Source: Colocasia esculenta (taxonomy: Eukaryota; Streptophyta; Magnoliopsida; Alismatales; Araceae). Taken from it: a stretch of 64,000 bases of DNA. A model generated the notes under the pieces. The model was not told where the DNA came from, did no database searches, and saw nothing but the letters and a program-made list of their open reading frames with translations. Position 1 is the first letter of the stretch, and the number at the start of each line of letters is the position of its first letter. The translations under genes were made by a program, and so were the position numbers. Below, piece by piece: positions 33,634 to 45,551 of the stretch. The DNA lies in contig CM024759.1 of the NCBI GenBank assembly GCA_014218235.1, positions 78,761,079-78,825,078 on the forward strand. Reading direction: 5' to 3'.

Positions 33634-36350
33634 ATGACAGGAAAAGGGAGGAGGCGGTCGCGGCTGTCGGAGCGAGCGGGGTCACCGTTGCGGCGTCCAG
33701 CGGGCCACGATGCCGCCATTATAGTGGGCTTCGTGAGCGCTTCAGAATCGGTGATGAGTACGAGATCATCGATGCGAAGGAAGGGGAGTCATTCCTGGTG
33801 AACAAACCATGTTGTCTCCTCACCTGGAGGCGGGCTTCCAGCTACCGCTGCCGGAAGTGGCGAAGGCGCTTCTCAACTGCTGGGGCGTCTTGCCAATACA
33901 GTTGACGCCCAACACATGGAGGTACATATGTATCTTTGGCGTCATCTGCAAGATCAAGGAGATCCGGGGCTCGGCGGATGTATTCCGAGCTCACTTCAAG
34001 TTGTCTACTTCTCGGCCGCCAGGAGCGGATATCTACTATGCGAAGCACAGAACAGACAGGATGCACGTACAGCTGTCCAACAAATACTCCAACAACAAGG
34101 GTTGGATGGACAGGTTGTTCTTCGTGCGCCACCGGGATGGTGCAGAGTGGGGATTCCCCACTGTTATCCATTCGGCACGGAAGGACAGCTTTCCAAAGCT
34201 GATCCAAGACGAGGCGAGGGCCTCGGACAGTCTTCTTCGAGCAGGTGTTAGGAATGGAGAAGGCTATGTGACCGAGTTCTCGCTCGTCAAGCATGACCTG
34301 AGCAAACTGTGGAGTAAGTATACGGACTCTGGTCGTTTACTTGCTGGTTTGGTGACCTGGCTCTAACTCTTCTTCTTCTTCTTTTTGTGTGCTGCTGCCG
34401 CGGAGCTGGAGGCTAGGAGGGATCTGGAGGCGAACGAAGATTTCGCTGAACAGATCCCTATTCTGGCGCACATGGTGTACGAGGACGACGACGTTGCGGC
34501 CGTTGTTCGGGTTCCCTCTGCCGTGAGGGTTGGTGCCGCAGTAACAACGGCGCTTGTTGCTCCTTCGTCTACCCAGGAGCGCCCAGAAAAGGCACGGGTC
34601 CCTGAAAAGGGGCCCGGAAGAATTCGCCTGAAGAAGAAGGCCACCAAGGAGGTGGTTTCGGCTGGAGCTCGGACTCCACCGGAGAAGGGCGACGGGACGA
34701 TCCGTCCTTCCGCCTCTATGAAGAAGAGGCCAGTGCTGTTCGATGAGGGCGCGGAGGACGCAAACAACTCCGTGCTCGGAAGAAGAAGAGGATGGTCCAA
34801 GCTGCTCCTCAACACGACGAGGAGGGGACTGAAGAGGAAGTGGAAGAGGCGCAGTTGCTGTTGCGCAAGAAACGTAAGGCTGCGGAGTCGGCCGATCAGG
34901 GAGCACCGCGGATGCCCTCCGTGGTTCGTCCGGAGGTCGCGCAAAGAATGGCGACCGAACTGGGGCTCGTCGTCGTGAGCAACGTGTCGGAAAGTCCTGC
35001 CAGGGAAGAGGCGAGGGGCTCCACCTGCTCGAGGGATAGGGAGCTCTCGGACGCTTCCAATACTGGTGGTGCCGAGCACGGTGCCGCCAGCAACACTGCG
35101 GAGGCTTCTACCTGGAGGAGTGGAGGAGTGGAGGAGTTGTGGCGTCCTCTGCTCGGGGGGAGGAGAACCCTCCGCTCGTCGAAGCAGCGGGGGTGGTAAC
35201 TGCAGAGATCGCCGTTGCTGAGGAGGATGAGGGGATCGTCGTCTCGAAGAGCACCAGGACCAATGAAGACGTCGGTGCGACGGAAGCTTCCGCCATCGAT
35301 GGGATGTTGACGAGCAATGAGGTGGCTCCGGTGCCACAGGCGACCCTATCCGGAAGACAGGAAGTGGTTCCTGCTTCCAGGGCCACTGAAGAAGCTGCCG
35401 CAACGACGGGGGCCGCTGAGGAGATTGCTGCTACCGCTGGGGGCACCCTGCCCCCCATTCCCCCCACCGAGGTGGTTGCTAATGTAATTGCAATCACCAA
35501 GGTAGTTGAAGGTGCTGGAGGGGAGGCAACGGAAGTTGGGGGCGGTGTTCGGGCTGAAGAGTCCGATGACGACCGGTTGCCCCTTAGAGAAGTGCTGTTG
35601 AAGAGGCTTCCCGAGGACCCCTCAGTGGCAGCGTTGGAGGCGACACTTCGCCGTATGGAAAACGCGCCAAGGGAGCTGCCCGCGAGCCCCACCGCTTCCC
35701 ATCTCGACCAGTTGGCGAGATGCCTGGATCTTCCCTCCGAGCAGACTCTGGAGAGACCAACAGAAGGTTACCACCCGGAGGGCCAAGAGGATGAGGGCAT
35801 GAGCGACGTCGATCTGGAGGCGCTTGCGGACGGAATGTCCAAGTCACTGGGTATCCTCAAGGCCCTAGCTGCTCGGGGCCAGAAACAAAAATATCTTTGT
35901 GAGGCGCAGACGGCTTTCTGCGAGGACCTCACAGCGGGACATAAGGCTCGCGAGGCGACGCTGGAGGAGGAGGTGAAGAACCTCAAAGCCGCCCTCCAGG
36001 CTTCGGAGCTGGATGCTACCTTGGCACGGGCCGAGAAGGACGCCCTAGCCAAGGTGGTAGCAGATGCGGGGGTCCGTGCCGTTGCTGAATACAAGGCCGG
36101 GCCAGAATACAAGGAAGATCTGGAGCAGTATGGGGCCCGCTGCTACAGAGTGGGTCTCAACGCTGGGAAGGACCTCGGGGAGCGGCTATCTTGGGTTGAA
36201 CGCTCCCGAGAGGCCTTTGAGGCCGTCGTTCGGGAGTGCCGGCGTCGCACCCATGACGCCCGTTTAGATGGTGTGCGCTTCGCACAATTCCAGTCTGGGC
36301 GGATGCCTTCTTCGGATGAAGATGCTGGCCCTTCCGAACAGGCTCCTTAG
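33634..36350 (+). pseudogene. Antisense ORF region of the gypsy element (gypsy-type transposon domain protein), frameshifted
   Basis: Plus-strand coding sequence lies opposite to gag-pol. Around 33725-33800 it reads GDEYEIIDAKEGESF. The frame at 33809-34366 reads GFQLPLPEVAKALLNCWGVL, then PNTWRYICIFGVICKI, which resembles the plant 'putative gypsy type transposon' domain (Pfam PF04195, from memory). A GTAAGT donor at 34314 ends this block and may begin an intron. The remaining coding sequence (34385-34978, about 34792-35199, 35139-36350) is spread over three frames. It contains a basic KKRKAA-like stretch, a long low-complexity acidic linker, and a coiled-coil near 35940-36060 (LEEEVKNLKAAL). 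The function of such ORFs is unknown. The frameshifts suggest decay, and the intron is a guess. Confidence 0.7.
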
Positions 36351-36653
36351 TTCCATGCTCCATGTTCTTCTTGTATTTCCCTTTTGTAACTGTGGTCCAA
36401 GGGACCTGCTTGTAATAAAAGATCAGTAAATGAAGATTTCCCTTTCTATGTTTTGACCACGGCGTCTCTTTTTCTATCTCCTCCCTTTCGTCATTGTTCC
36501 TGCTCGGATGGAAATCCGCCAGTTTTATAAGCGTTGCATGTACATCGCAGATCATTGGGAACCAAAAAGGAGGTTCCGATTAGGGGTGTATGCTAAGAGC
36601 TTGTGTAACCATAGGAACAGGGAGAAGAGAAGTAGGATGCTGAACAAAGGCTT

Positions 36654-39640
36654 TTATAAATGGTAAGCCTTGAGATTAGATACATGCCAAGTCCTGGGTA
36701 TGGCTTCGCCACTAGGGGTAGTTAGCTTATATGAGCCTTTCCCAAGGACATGGGTGACCTGATAAGGTCCTTCCCATTTGATGGCAAGTTTGCCGACTGC
36801 TCTTCGGGGATCCGAAGCCGAACAACGGCGCAAAACCAAATCTCCCACGTTGAACCGCCTTTCCCGAACTCGCGCATTATAATACTGTGCGAGCCGTTGC
36901 TGATAAGAAACGAGGCGAATGCTGGCATCGTTTTGTCGTTCGCCAAGCATGTCCAAGTTTTCCCGAAGAGCACGGTTATTGGCGGCTTCATCGAAGTGAG
37001 TTGTTCGAATGGTGGGCAGAGCTACTTCCAGAGGCACAACAGCTTCTGAGCCGTAAGCCAAATGGAAGGGTGTTTCTCCCGTGGCCACTCGAGCCGTTGT
37101 TCGGTGGCACCAAAGAACATTAGGGAGCTCGTCAATCCATGACCCTCCTGCAGCCTCCACTCTTGTGCGGATCCCGTGCAGCAGTGTTCGGTTGGCATTT
37201 TCTACCAAGCCGTTGGCCTGGGGATGCGCCACGGAGGTGAAGTGGTTGTAGATTCCGAGCTTGGCACATTTCTGTTTGAAGAAGGTGTTGTCGAACTGCT
37301 TCCCGTTGTTGGAGGTGATCACTCTTGGGATGCCAAACCTGCAGAGAAGGTTCTTCCAGACGAACTTCCACGCGGCTTGTTCGGTGATCGTGGCAACAGG
37401 TTCGGCTTCGATCCACTTGGTGAAGTAATCGATGGCCACGAACAGAAACTTCGTCCGACCTTGGGCCTCTGGGAAGGGACCCAAGATGTCAATGCCCCAT
37501 CTGGCAAAAGGGCGCGGCTCGAACAGGCTGTGAAGCTGTTCGGTGGGTTTCTTGATGAGCTGTTCGAACTTCTGGCATTCTGGGCATTTCCTGGAAAAGG
37601 TCATGCAATCCTTCTGGAGAGAAGGCCACCAAAACCCTGCTCGGATGAGGCTGCGTGCTAGCGTTCTGCCCCCCAGGTGGCTTCCGCACAGCCCCTCGTG
37701 GACTTCTTCTGTGGCCGCAAGGGCCTCCTCAGGGTTGAGGCAACGTAGAAGAGGTCTTGAAAGGGACCGCCGGTACAGTTTGCCTTCTATGAGGGCGAAG
37801 TGCTGAGCACGCATCCTGATTTTCTGAGCTTCGCTCTGTTCGGGTGGAAGCTCACCCCGGAGTAAGTACGCCAAGAGAGGGTCCATCCAGCTCGGAGTAG
37901 GTGGGCCCGTCTCTATGGCTGCGACGTCTACTTCAGTGCTCGGCGAGGCGAGTTCTTCAATAAACACGGAGCAGGAAGGGGCGATGTCACCTGAGGATGC
38001 CAGCTTGGCAAGTGCATCTGCTCGCACGTTCTGCTCTCGTGGGACGTGTATGACTTCGAAGTATAGGAGGCCCTCTGCTTAGCTCTTGACCTGTTGAAGG
38101 TATTGAGCCATGCGGGGTTCTCTTGCTCCGAACTGCCCACTCACTTGGTTGGAAACCAATTGGGAGTCACTGAAGACCCTAAGCCGAAGGGCTCCGAGGT
38201 GCCTAGCCATGCGGATACCAGACAACAAAGCTTCGTACTCAGCCACGTTGTTGGAGGCCGGAAAGCGGAATCGGAGGGCGTATTGGAACTCTAATCCTTC
38301 CGGGGAGGTGAGGACCAGGCCAGCTCCACTCCCTGTAACGCAAGAGGATCCGTCGACGTAGAGTTCCCATGGGGGTTCATCCGCCAACGGTGGATCCTGC
38401 TCGGTAGGGAGAGTACATTCTGCAACGAAGTCTGCCAATGCTTGCGCTTTGATTGTTGTCCTAGGGCGAAAGCTGATGTCGAACTCACCAAGCTCTATTG
38501 CCCATTTGATAAGCCTGCCAGAAGCCTCCGGCCGCTGAAGGATGGATTTCAGCGGCTGATCGGTTAGAACCGTAACGGAGTGGGCCTAAAAATAGGGCCT
38601 AAGCTTCCGGGCAGCCGTGACGAGAGCGAGGGCGAGTTTTTCTGCTCGAGGGTACCTCCTTTCAGCTTCTTGGAGGACCCTGCTGATGTAATACACTGGA
38701 TGCTGCGCCGCTCCTTCTTCTCTAATCAAGACTGCGCTGATGGAGTGTTCGGTAACCGAAAGATAAACGAACAAAGGTTCCCCGAGCACATGCTTTGAGA
38801 GAACAGGAGGGGCTGCCAAATACGCCTTCAGCTCGGTGAAGGCGGCCTCGCACTCCTGAGTCCACCGTACTTGCCCCCCTTGCTTCGAGGTGCTTTTAGG
38901 GCCTCGGAGCAACTTGAAGAAGTTAAAACTTCTTTCTGCTGCTCGGGACATGAACCGGTTCAGTGCCGCAAGACGCCCCATCAGACGTTGGACGTCGCGC
39001 ACTGTCTTCGGACTGCTCATCTCAAGCACGGCTTGGATTTTCTCCAGGTTTGCCTCTATTCCTCTGTTTGACACGAGGAAACTGAGGAACTTGCCCGAAC
39101 GAACACCAAACGCGCACTTGGCAGGGTTGAGTTTCATATTGTACTTTCGCAGAGTTGCGAAAGTTTCCTGTAGGTCGGAGATGTGGTCAATGCTCGGAAG
39201 CGTCTTGACCAGCATGTCATCAACGTAGACCTCCATGTTGCGCCCAATCTGTTGTTCGAACATTTTATTGACCAGCCGCTGGTAGGTTGCGCCAGCGTTC
39301 TTCAGACCGAAAGGCATTCTGGTGAAACAATACAACCCCAGGTCTGTAACGAACGTCGTGGCGTCTTGATCCGAAGGATGCATACTGATCTGGTGGTAAC
39401 CAGAGTAGGCGTCTAGAAAGCTGAGTAGCTCGTGACCGGAAGTAGCGTCCACCAGCTGATCAATGCGCGGCAGGGGGAAGTTATCCTTGGGCGTTGCTTT
39501 ATTGAGATCCTTGTAGTCAACGCACACGCGCCATTTACCATTGGCTTTGCGTACGAGGACCACATTAGAGATCCATCTTGGGTATTGGGCTTCTCGGAGG
39601 AGCCCAACAGTTCGGCTTTTGACAACGTGATCTGAATCAC
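36654..39640 (-). pseudogene. Gypsy reverse transcriptase, RNase H and integrase, with two premature stops
   Basis: One frame runs from reverse transcriptase to integrase. Reverse transcriptase (39563-38589) has WRVCVDYKDLNKATPKD, FLDAYSGYHQI and the catalytic YVDD. TAG at 38588-38586 replaces a codon just after RKLRPYF. A second RNase H-like domain (about 38370-38110) shows YVDGSS, EYEALL and FSDSQL, its acidic residues. TAA at 38081-38079 follows. Integrase (38027-36654, 457 residues counted from the next ATG) has an HHCC zinc site (H110, H117, C148, C151) and D180 and E276 of the DDE triad. The middle Asp is Asn (N240, codon AAC at 37310-37308). The end is at 36654. Confidence 0.93.
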
Positions 39641-39643
39641 GGT

Positions 39644-42154
39644 CTACCGTTCTCGGTTCACAGGTCGCCTCCTCTGTTGAACTGGTGGAATCTGGGGATC
39701 CAGACGGAGGCGATGCACCATTACTTCCGAGGGAATGCCCGGAAGCTCATCGTCAGACCAGGCGAACATGTCCAAATTGGCCAGCAGGAAGGCTGTGTAG
39801 CGTTGCTGCTCGGCCTCTGTCAACAAGGTGCCAATGTATAAGACGTGCTCGGGGTCATCGTCTACTTGGACGGGGATTAAGTCTTCAGCATGCGTTCCTC
39901 GGCTGGTAGAAGGCTGATCGGACGTTGGCGGTGTCGGATCCGCGAGTGGTTGCTTGTCCCTTAAAGAGAGGACATAGCAACGGCGAGACTCGTACTGACA
40001 CCCGAGCACTTCGCCGACTCCGCTCGGGGTTGGGAACTTCATCTTCTGATGGAGTGACGAAGGTACCGCTTTGATGCGCCCGATCAGACCTCTGCCGAGG
40101 ATGGCGTTGTATCCAGGCATGTTGTTGATGACCAAGAAGTCAACAATCTTGGTCACGACCCTTGGAGCCGTTCCTAAAGTGATCGGGAGGCGAACTCTTC
40201 CCATAGGCTGTACCGAAACTCCCGAAAAGCCGAACAGAGGCAAGTTTACGAGGGCGAGTTGATCGATTTTCAGGCCCATGAGGACAAAACAATCGTAAGC
40301 CAAGACATCGGAGGCGCTTCCACTATCCACCAAAATCCGGCGCACATTACAATGATTGATGGTGGCCGAAATGACCAACGCATCAGCGTGTGGGGTCGTA
40401 ACCCCTACAAGGTCTTCGTCCGAGAAGGTTATGGCCTCCTCGGGCGGTGCGCGTGCTGGACTGGTGGGATATGGAGTCGGCCGAGGTGCCGAAGGCCTAT
40501 CTACAACGTGCACTCGCCTTGTGTAATCGCGTTGGCTTCGAGTGCTTTCTCCGCCTGCGCCGAAGCCTCCCGTGATCACGTTGATCTTCTGCCCATTGGG
40601 CTCATTGTTGATCGGATGCTCGGGAGTCCGCTCTCGGTGTCTGGGGCGTTCTTCATTCCGGTGCACGAACCGTCCAAGGCAGCCGCGCTTGATAAGGTCT
40701 TCAATTTCATCCTTAAGCTGGCGGCACTCGGAGGTGTCGTGGCCGTGGTCGCGATGGAAGCGACAGTACTTGTTTTGGTCGCGCCTCCGGGGGTCGGAGC
40801 GCATCCTCTGTGGCCACCGAACATACGCTTCGTTCTTGATCTCCGCCAGGATCTGTTCGGGTGCCACAGTAAGGGGGGTGTAGTTGGTGAAGGGGCGCGG
40901 ACGGCGCGGAGAGTCACCGTTGCGTCGTCCTTTCTTCCGATCACAGTCAGAGCCATTATCGGAAGGCCTCTTCTTGTCAGACTGCTCCTCCTGCTCCACT
41001 CTACCCGCTGCTAGGCTCTCCTCGCAAGCCGCATGGCGTTGTGCGATGGAAAGTAGCTCGGCTAGGGTGGCGGGCTGCTGGACTCCAAGGGTCCTCTGCA
41101 AGAAACCGTCGCGAGTGCCCTGGATGAGGGCACTGGTTGCCAGAGGGACGTCCAGACGCGAGATGCGAAGCGCCTCTGTTCAGAACCTTTTGACAAAGTC
41201 CCAGAGCGCCTCGCCCTTCTTCTGGCATACGGCCAGGAGGGAAGCTACCGTTCGCGGCTGTGACCTTCCACCAAGGAAGTTGTCCCGAAAGGACTTCTTC
41301 AGTTGGCGGAAGGAGGTGATGGATCCCGCCGGAACGGTCTCGAACCAGGCCCTGGCAGTCTCCTTGAGGGTTGCAGGGAAGGCCCTGCACTTGGCCGCGT
41401 CTGATGCTCCGTGGAACACCATGTGCGACTCAAAGCCGTGGATGTGGTCGGCCGGATCGGTGGTGCCGTCGTAGGGCGCGATGGTGGGCAGAGGGAGCTT
41501 GGGAGAGACCCGAGCTTCCAGGATCTCCCTGCTGAAAGGGGAGCGGAAGTTCAGGTCATCTTCCGCTGGAGCTTTCCCTTCCGCGCGCTGAACCATCGCG
41601 TCCACGCGGCGCTCGAGGTCGACCACGCGTCGCAGGCGCCTGGCGAGCTCCTGTTCGGAATTGGCGGGGTCCCCTCGTCCGGACGCGTGGGAGTTGGCTC
41701 CCACAACCGATCGCGGCGGACGGGGGGAGGCAACAGAGCGACGGGGCGAACGCCCGCGGCGCTCCTGTGCCCGCTCCTCGGACGGGGCTCGATGCGACCG
41801 GCGCGGTGAGTCTGCCTGCTGCTCCTGAGGCGCCGGGAGGACGCGAGAATGCCGATGCGACGACTCCGCCTGCCGCTCTCGTGGCAGGGGAACCGCCGGG
41901 GCTGGTGGTCCAACCAGCTGAGCTTGCAGGGCAAGGCAGACACCCGTTAACTGCTGCATCTGCCCCCGAAGTTCTGCTACTTCCAGGGCAGTTGCCGGCG
42001 CGGCGGCCACTGGCGCAGGGACGTCGTTGTTAGCGCCAGCAGGGGCGATGTCGACGTCGACGGGAGGGGATCTCCGGCGAGAGTCCGCTCGTGACTGACG
42101 GGATCTCGTCGCCCTACTCCCCACGTTCTGGTACGAGGTTCGTCCGCGAGCCAT
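39644..42154 (-). pseudogene. Gypsy gag and protease, with one premature stop
   Basis: The ATG at 42154 follows the primer-binding site. The first 324 codons encode gag: an Arg/Ser-rich N-terminus, a predicted helix (LEVAELRGQMQQL) and a capsid-like PYDGTTDPADHIHGFESHM region. TGA at 41182-41180 interrupts, but the same frame continues with LDVPLATSALIQGTRDGF, a zinc-knuckle-like CRFHRDHGHDTSEC, and an aspartic protease with active-site motif LVDSGSASD. The frame closes at 39644, where reverse transcriptase continues in another frame. In an intact relative this would be one gag-pol reading frame. Confidence 0.9.
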
Positions 42155-42164
42155 GGCTACGTCG

Positions 42165-42182
42165 TTCCCACAGACGGCGCCA
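42165..42182 (-). promoter_or_regulatory. tRNA primer-binding site
   Basis: Four nt inside the 5' LTR the minus strand reads TGGCGCCGTCTGTGGGAA. TGG complements the universal CCA tRNA end, and the remainder should pair with a tRNA 3' arm to prime reverse transcription. The tRNA identity was not assigned. Confidence 0.85.
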
Positions 42183-42186
42183 AAAG

Positions 42187-42915
42187 TGTGGAGGCCTTTT
42201 CCTTGTTGGGCCGGAGCGGATCAGGCCTGACACTTGTGTAAGGGAGATGGCGGTCGCCGGTAGCGGACGAAGGATCCTGCAATCACCAGAATGGATCAGG
42301 GGGGCCCGGTGAAGACTGGGGAAAACCCTCCGATGCCTAAGTCAGTACGAGGCTTGCAAGGCAGGGGGTTTTTGAGTGTAAGGGTGTGTTCGCATGAGAG
42401 AGAACGTACCAGTGCATGGTCCTGTACCTGTACTTTTATAGGCATAGGTGCTGAGGCAGACGTGCGTAACGTTGGTAGATCGTGCCTGGAAAGTCGCCTT
42501 GATGGGCGTGCATAACGGGAGGAGTTATGCGCTCAGATGTCCGTTGGGATGCCAGGCAGTTAACGCGCCTCTTGATGATGGGGCGCGTGGCCTGGGGCGG
42601 TTATAACCGCCGTGAGGACACGAAGAGCTGTTCGGCAACCTCCGGACAAGATCATCGAGCAGGTGACCCGCATGAGGATCGAACGTGCTGTTCGGGAGCA
42701 TCCGTGGTTGTTCGGTATGAAAGGACCGATGACCTGTTCGAAAATGCGCTGCTGCGGAGCTTGGCGAAGTCCGATCACGGGGGTTATACCTTGGAGGCCT
42801 CTGACCCGCCCTGATGAGGGCGTGGCATCTTGAAATGGGGCCACATCTGTTGACAGGACATGAGAGGGCCGTAACGGGCCATCATGAGCCTAGGTGGCCA
42901 GATTTGGCCACCACA
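42187..42915 (-). repeat. 5' LTR of the gypsy element
   Basis: Near-identical partner of 32441-33164, with a 5-nt insertion near 42731 relative to it. The minus-strand TATA box (CTATAAAAG, about 42433-42441) would start the genomic RNA toward gag. Confidence 0.95.
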
Positions 42916-42920
42916 ATTAC

Positions 42921-43011
42921 ATCTATTTAATCTAATCATAATTGAATTCAGAGAGTAAAAAGACTAACTTATCTTTCATAACTCTCTCAAAAAAAATATT
43001 TTTTTAATAAT

Positions 43012-43046
<35 letters not shown>

Positions 43047-44014
43047 ATTGTGAAGAGGGATATTTTAGTAGTTTGATCCCTTATTTAACGGTTATATTTA
43101 CATGTTGAAGAATATTTTTTTCTATTTTGACGGATTGCTAACTATAGAGATATAATTGATGACTTTTTTCAATAAGAATACAATATAAAGATTTTAGAAG
43201 CAAGATTCACCAAATTGCTAAATCGCATTGAAACTGTAATTTGGTGGTACAATACATAATGATCTTACCATCTTTTACTGCAGGTGGTTTGAACCCCATG
43301 CAACTCCAACAAAGATTTTTCTTTTTTTTTTCAGATTTCAAAATTTCTTGTTGTTATGAGATTTTATAACTAATTTCACATATTCTATATGCACACCACT
43401 TGATAATAATATTCAATCATTGAATGATATAATATCATGCACTAAAGATTAATAACATATAAAAATATGTATAATTCTAAGTTTATAATATAATGAAAAG
43501 CTATCAATATGCACAATTGTAAGTCCACATCAAATCAATGACCTGTGAATCGTATGAGCCAAAGTCATATGAAAAAATGACGTTGAACCAAAAATTTTGC
43601 CAAACATGCCTAGAACTTGAGGAATCATTCCGACAAAGGCAAAGTAGGCAGTGCTTCTTCACGGTGTTTAGATACATGGTTTTTTTTTTTTAGATACATG
43701 GTTTGCTAGGGTAATGTCGTTGCATTAAGAATTCAAGAGCCTTCTACATTTAGTATCTTTGTAGGCTTAAAATGGAGGTTCGAGTGACGCCATATCGACC
43801 GTTAAGAACATAATTATTTGTTGATAAATTCGAATCTTCGTCTGTTCACTGACGAGGCATCTTTTAAAAGAATAAAATTTGATCTTTATTATAGGAGATA
43901 TATGTCTTACAAACTATGAAATCTTTCCGTAACTCTGTTAAATATGTGAGAAAAAGAAACAATATCATGCACGGTGATGCAGCAAAGCAGAAGGCAAGAA
44001 AGGGGAAAGGAACG
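42921..44014. other. AT-rich spacer with CT microsatellite and a T-tract flanked by a short duplication
   Basis: A CT/CTAT microsatellite lies at about 43012-43047. At 43668-43703 the 14-mer TTAGATACATGGTT occurs twice around a pure T run, as if a tail-only retroposon had inserted. No gene is visible. Confidence 0.5.
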
Positions 44015-44030
44015 CCTAAAATAAGTAACT

Positions 44031-44290
44031 TTTTTTTTTTTTGTATCGAGGAAATTCTGTCCGTGTGATTTTGTGGGTTCAGGGATTGGTGTTCGTGAAC
44101 TCCAAGATCAGGATTTGGCAGCTCCTACTTTCCGTGTACCCGTATTGCCCTTACCCCACTTGACCTGAAAAATCTCGGATCTACACACATCGATGATTAC
44201 ATGTAAATCAGGTAAACCCCCCCAAGAATCGAATTCGGGATCTCCTATTTTTAAGCAAGAGTTCTAACCGATCGACCCAACCGAGGTCCT
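44031..44290 (-). mobile_element. tRNA-derived SINE, copy 2
   Basis: On the minus strand it reads from GAGGACCTCGGTTGGGTCGA through GATCGGTTAGAACTCTTGC and a B-box-like CCCGAATTCGATTCTT to a poly(A) tail (the T run at 44031-44042). It is flanked by a perfect 16-bp target duplication, CTAAAATAAGTAACTT, at 44015-44030 and 44291-44306. The body is collinear with copy 1 at 24773-25019. The intact duplication suggests copy 2 is the younger. Confidence 0.93.
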
Positions 44291-44306
44291 CTAAAATAAG
44301 TAACTT

Positions 44307-45257
44307 CAATAAAAGCTCGACTTATAATATCAAATAAACATCATACATTGAAGTTCTTAAGTAATTAGGTCCTCTGACCCAAAAGTTTTGGGAAAATTAA
44401 CGAAAATGGCTCCACTATTCTAAATTATTTGATCTTTGTTTATTTTTCAATATGGAAGTATTATATATAACCATCATGCGTATCTCCTCTCATTCATACA
44501 AGCCCACGCCCCAAACAGGCAACAAATCCTACACTTGATACAAAGAAGGGGATCTATTCTGTCCAAAAAAGGCATTATTTAAAAAAAACAATATAACAAC
44601 GTAAAAGGACAACTAAATGTAGAGAAAGACAAAAGATTCTAATGTAAAGAACTGCTGAAAAGCTCTAAAGCTAAGGATTACTCACGTACATGTGAAGAGA
44701 GTTAACAATGGGGCCGGTGGATCACTGTCTGTCGTGCCTATTCAACCATCAGCACAAGTGTCATGAAAACACCCACCTTGTTCATGTTGGATAGTCCTCT
44801 CGACAGCATTAACTTTGCAAAATTTTCACATCTTCCCTTTAATTGGGATGATTATTTAAAGAGACAGATCTAGAATTGACAGTTTAATTCTCAAAGAGAA
44901 GAGTTTAGGGGCCGGAGAGGTCCCTCTTCTCGCACAATTGAATCCCCACAAGAACAAAGTCTAATTAGAGTAATGAGGTGGAAGTGGAACCCCCAGCTCC
45001 TGTTTGCGTCTGTGAGGTGTCTCTGCAAAGCAACTTTTTAAATGATAAACGTATTTACGTGACGTTAGAAAAAAAAAATCTCACCGGTCCAAAAAATTGC
45101 ACGGTGAAGGAAGCAGGTAGAATTTAACTTCACAGCGCACGGAAGCTCATAAAAGTTTTTGTTGCACCCCAATTTTTTGGGAGTTTTGCTTGCAGTTTTA
45201 ATCTTATGAGCTCATTCCTCCGCCAGCCTTCTTCGAGCTCATTCCCAGCACTTATTG
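44307..45257. other. Intergenic spacer
   Basis: AT-rich, with no recognised gene or repeat ends. Confidence 0.4.
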
Positions 45258-45551
45258 CTAGCTAAAAAGGTCATCCTCAAATATCTGGGCAGCAGCCTGC
45301 AGGAAAAAGTTTCTTTGCTTTACTTGAAAGATGTCCACAGCAAGAAATATGTTTGTAATCTCTCCATGAACAGACGCAAAAGAAACAGAGCAAGTCCTTG
45401 GCAGACCAGCATGTGATAGAAATATCTGTAAGGAAATTCTTGTGAATTCTGCCACTAATCCACATGAAAATTTATAACCAGCATGTAATGGAACTGCACC
45501 ATCAGGAGAGCGATACTGCATTAAAAGGACACAGCTACCAGTAGACACCAA
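45258..45551 (-). other. Unidentified exon-like open frame
   Basis: A 97-residue minus-strand frame with balanced composition (for example DGAVPLHAGYKFSCGLVAEF and CSVSFASVHGEITNIFLAVD), ending at TAG 45258-45260. An acceptor-like AG (GGCTTCAG) lies just upstream of the frame on the minus strand. I do not recognise the family. It may be a terminal exon of a host-gene fragment or transposon-derived sequence. No neighbouring exons were found. Confidence 0.25.

Larger units (their letters stand above)
32441..42915 (-). mobile_element. Complete Ty3/gypsy LTR retrotransposon, Tat/Retand-like, with antisense ORF
   Basis: 10,475 bp, flanked by a perfect 5-bp target duplication ATTAC (32436-32440 and 42916-42920). 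The LTRs are 724 and 729 bp. By eye they differ at about twenty positions, mostly transitions, plus a 5-nt indel, suggesting a fairly recent insertion. Reading the minus strand the order is 5' LTR, primer-binding site, gag, protease, reverse transcriptase, RNase H, integrase, antisense ORF region, polypurine tract, 3' LTR. The extra antisense region between integrase and the 3' LTR and the two consecutive RNase H-like regions are traits of the Tat lineage. Nonsense codons, one frameshift and a catalytic-site change indicate it is no longer autonomous. Confidence 0.95.
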
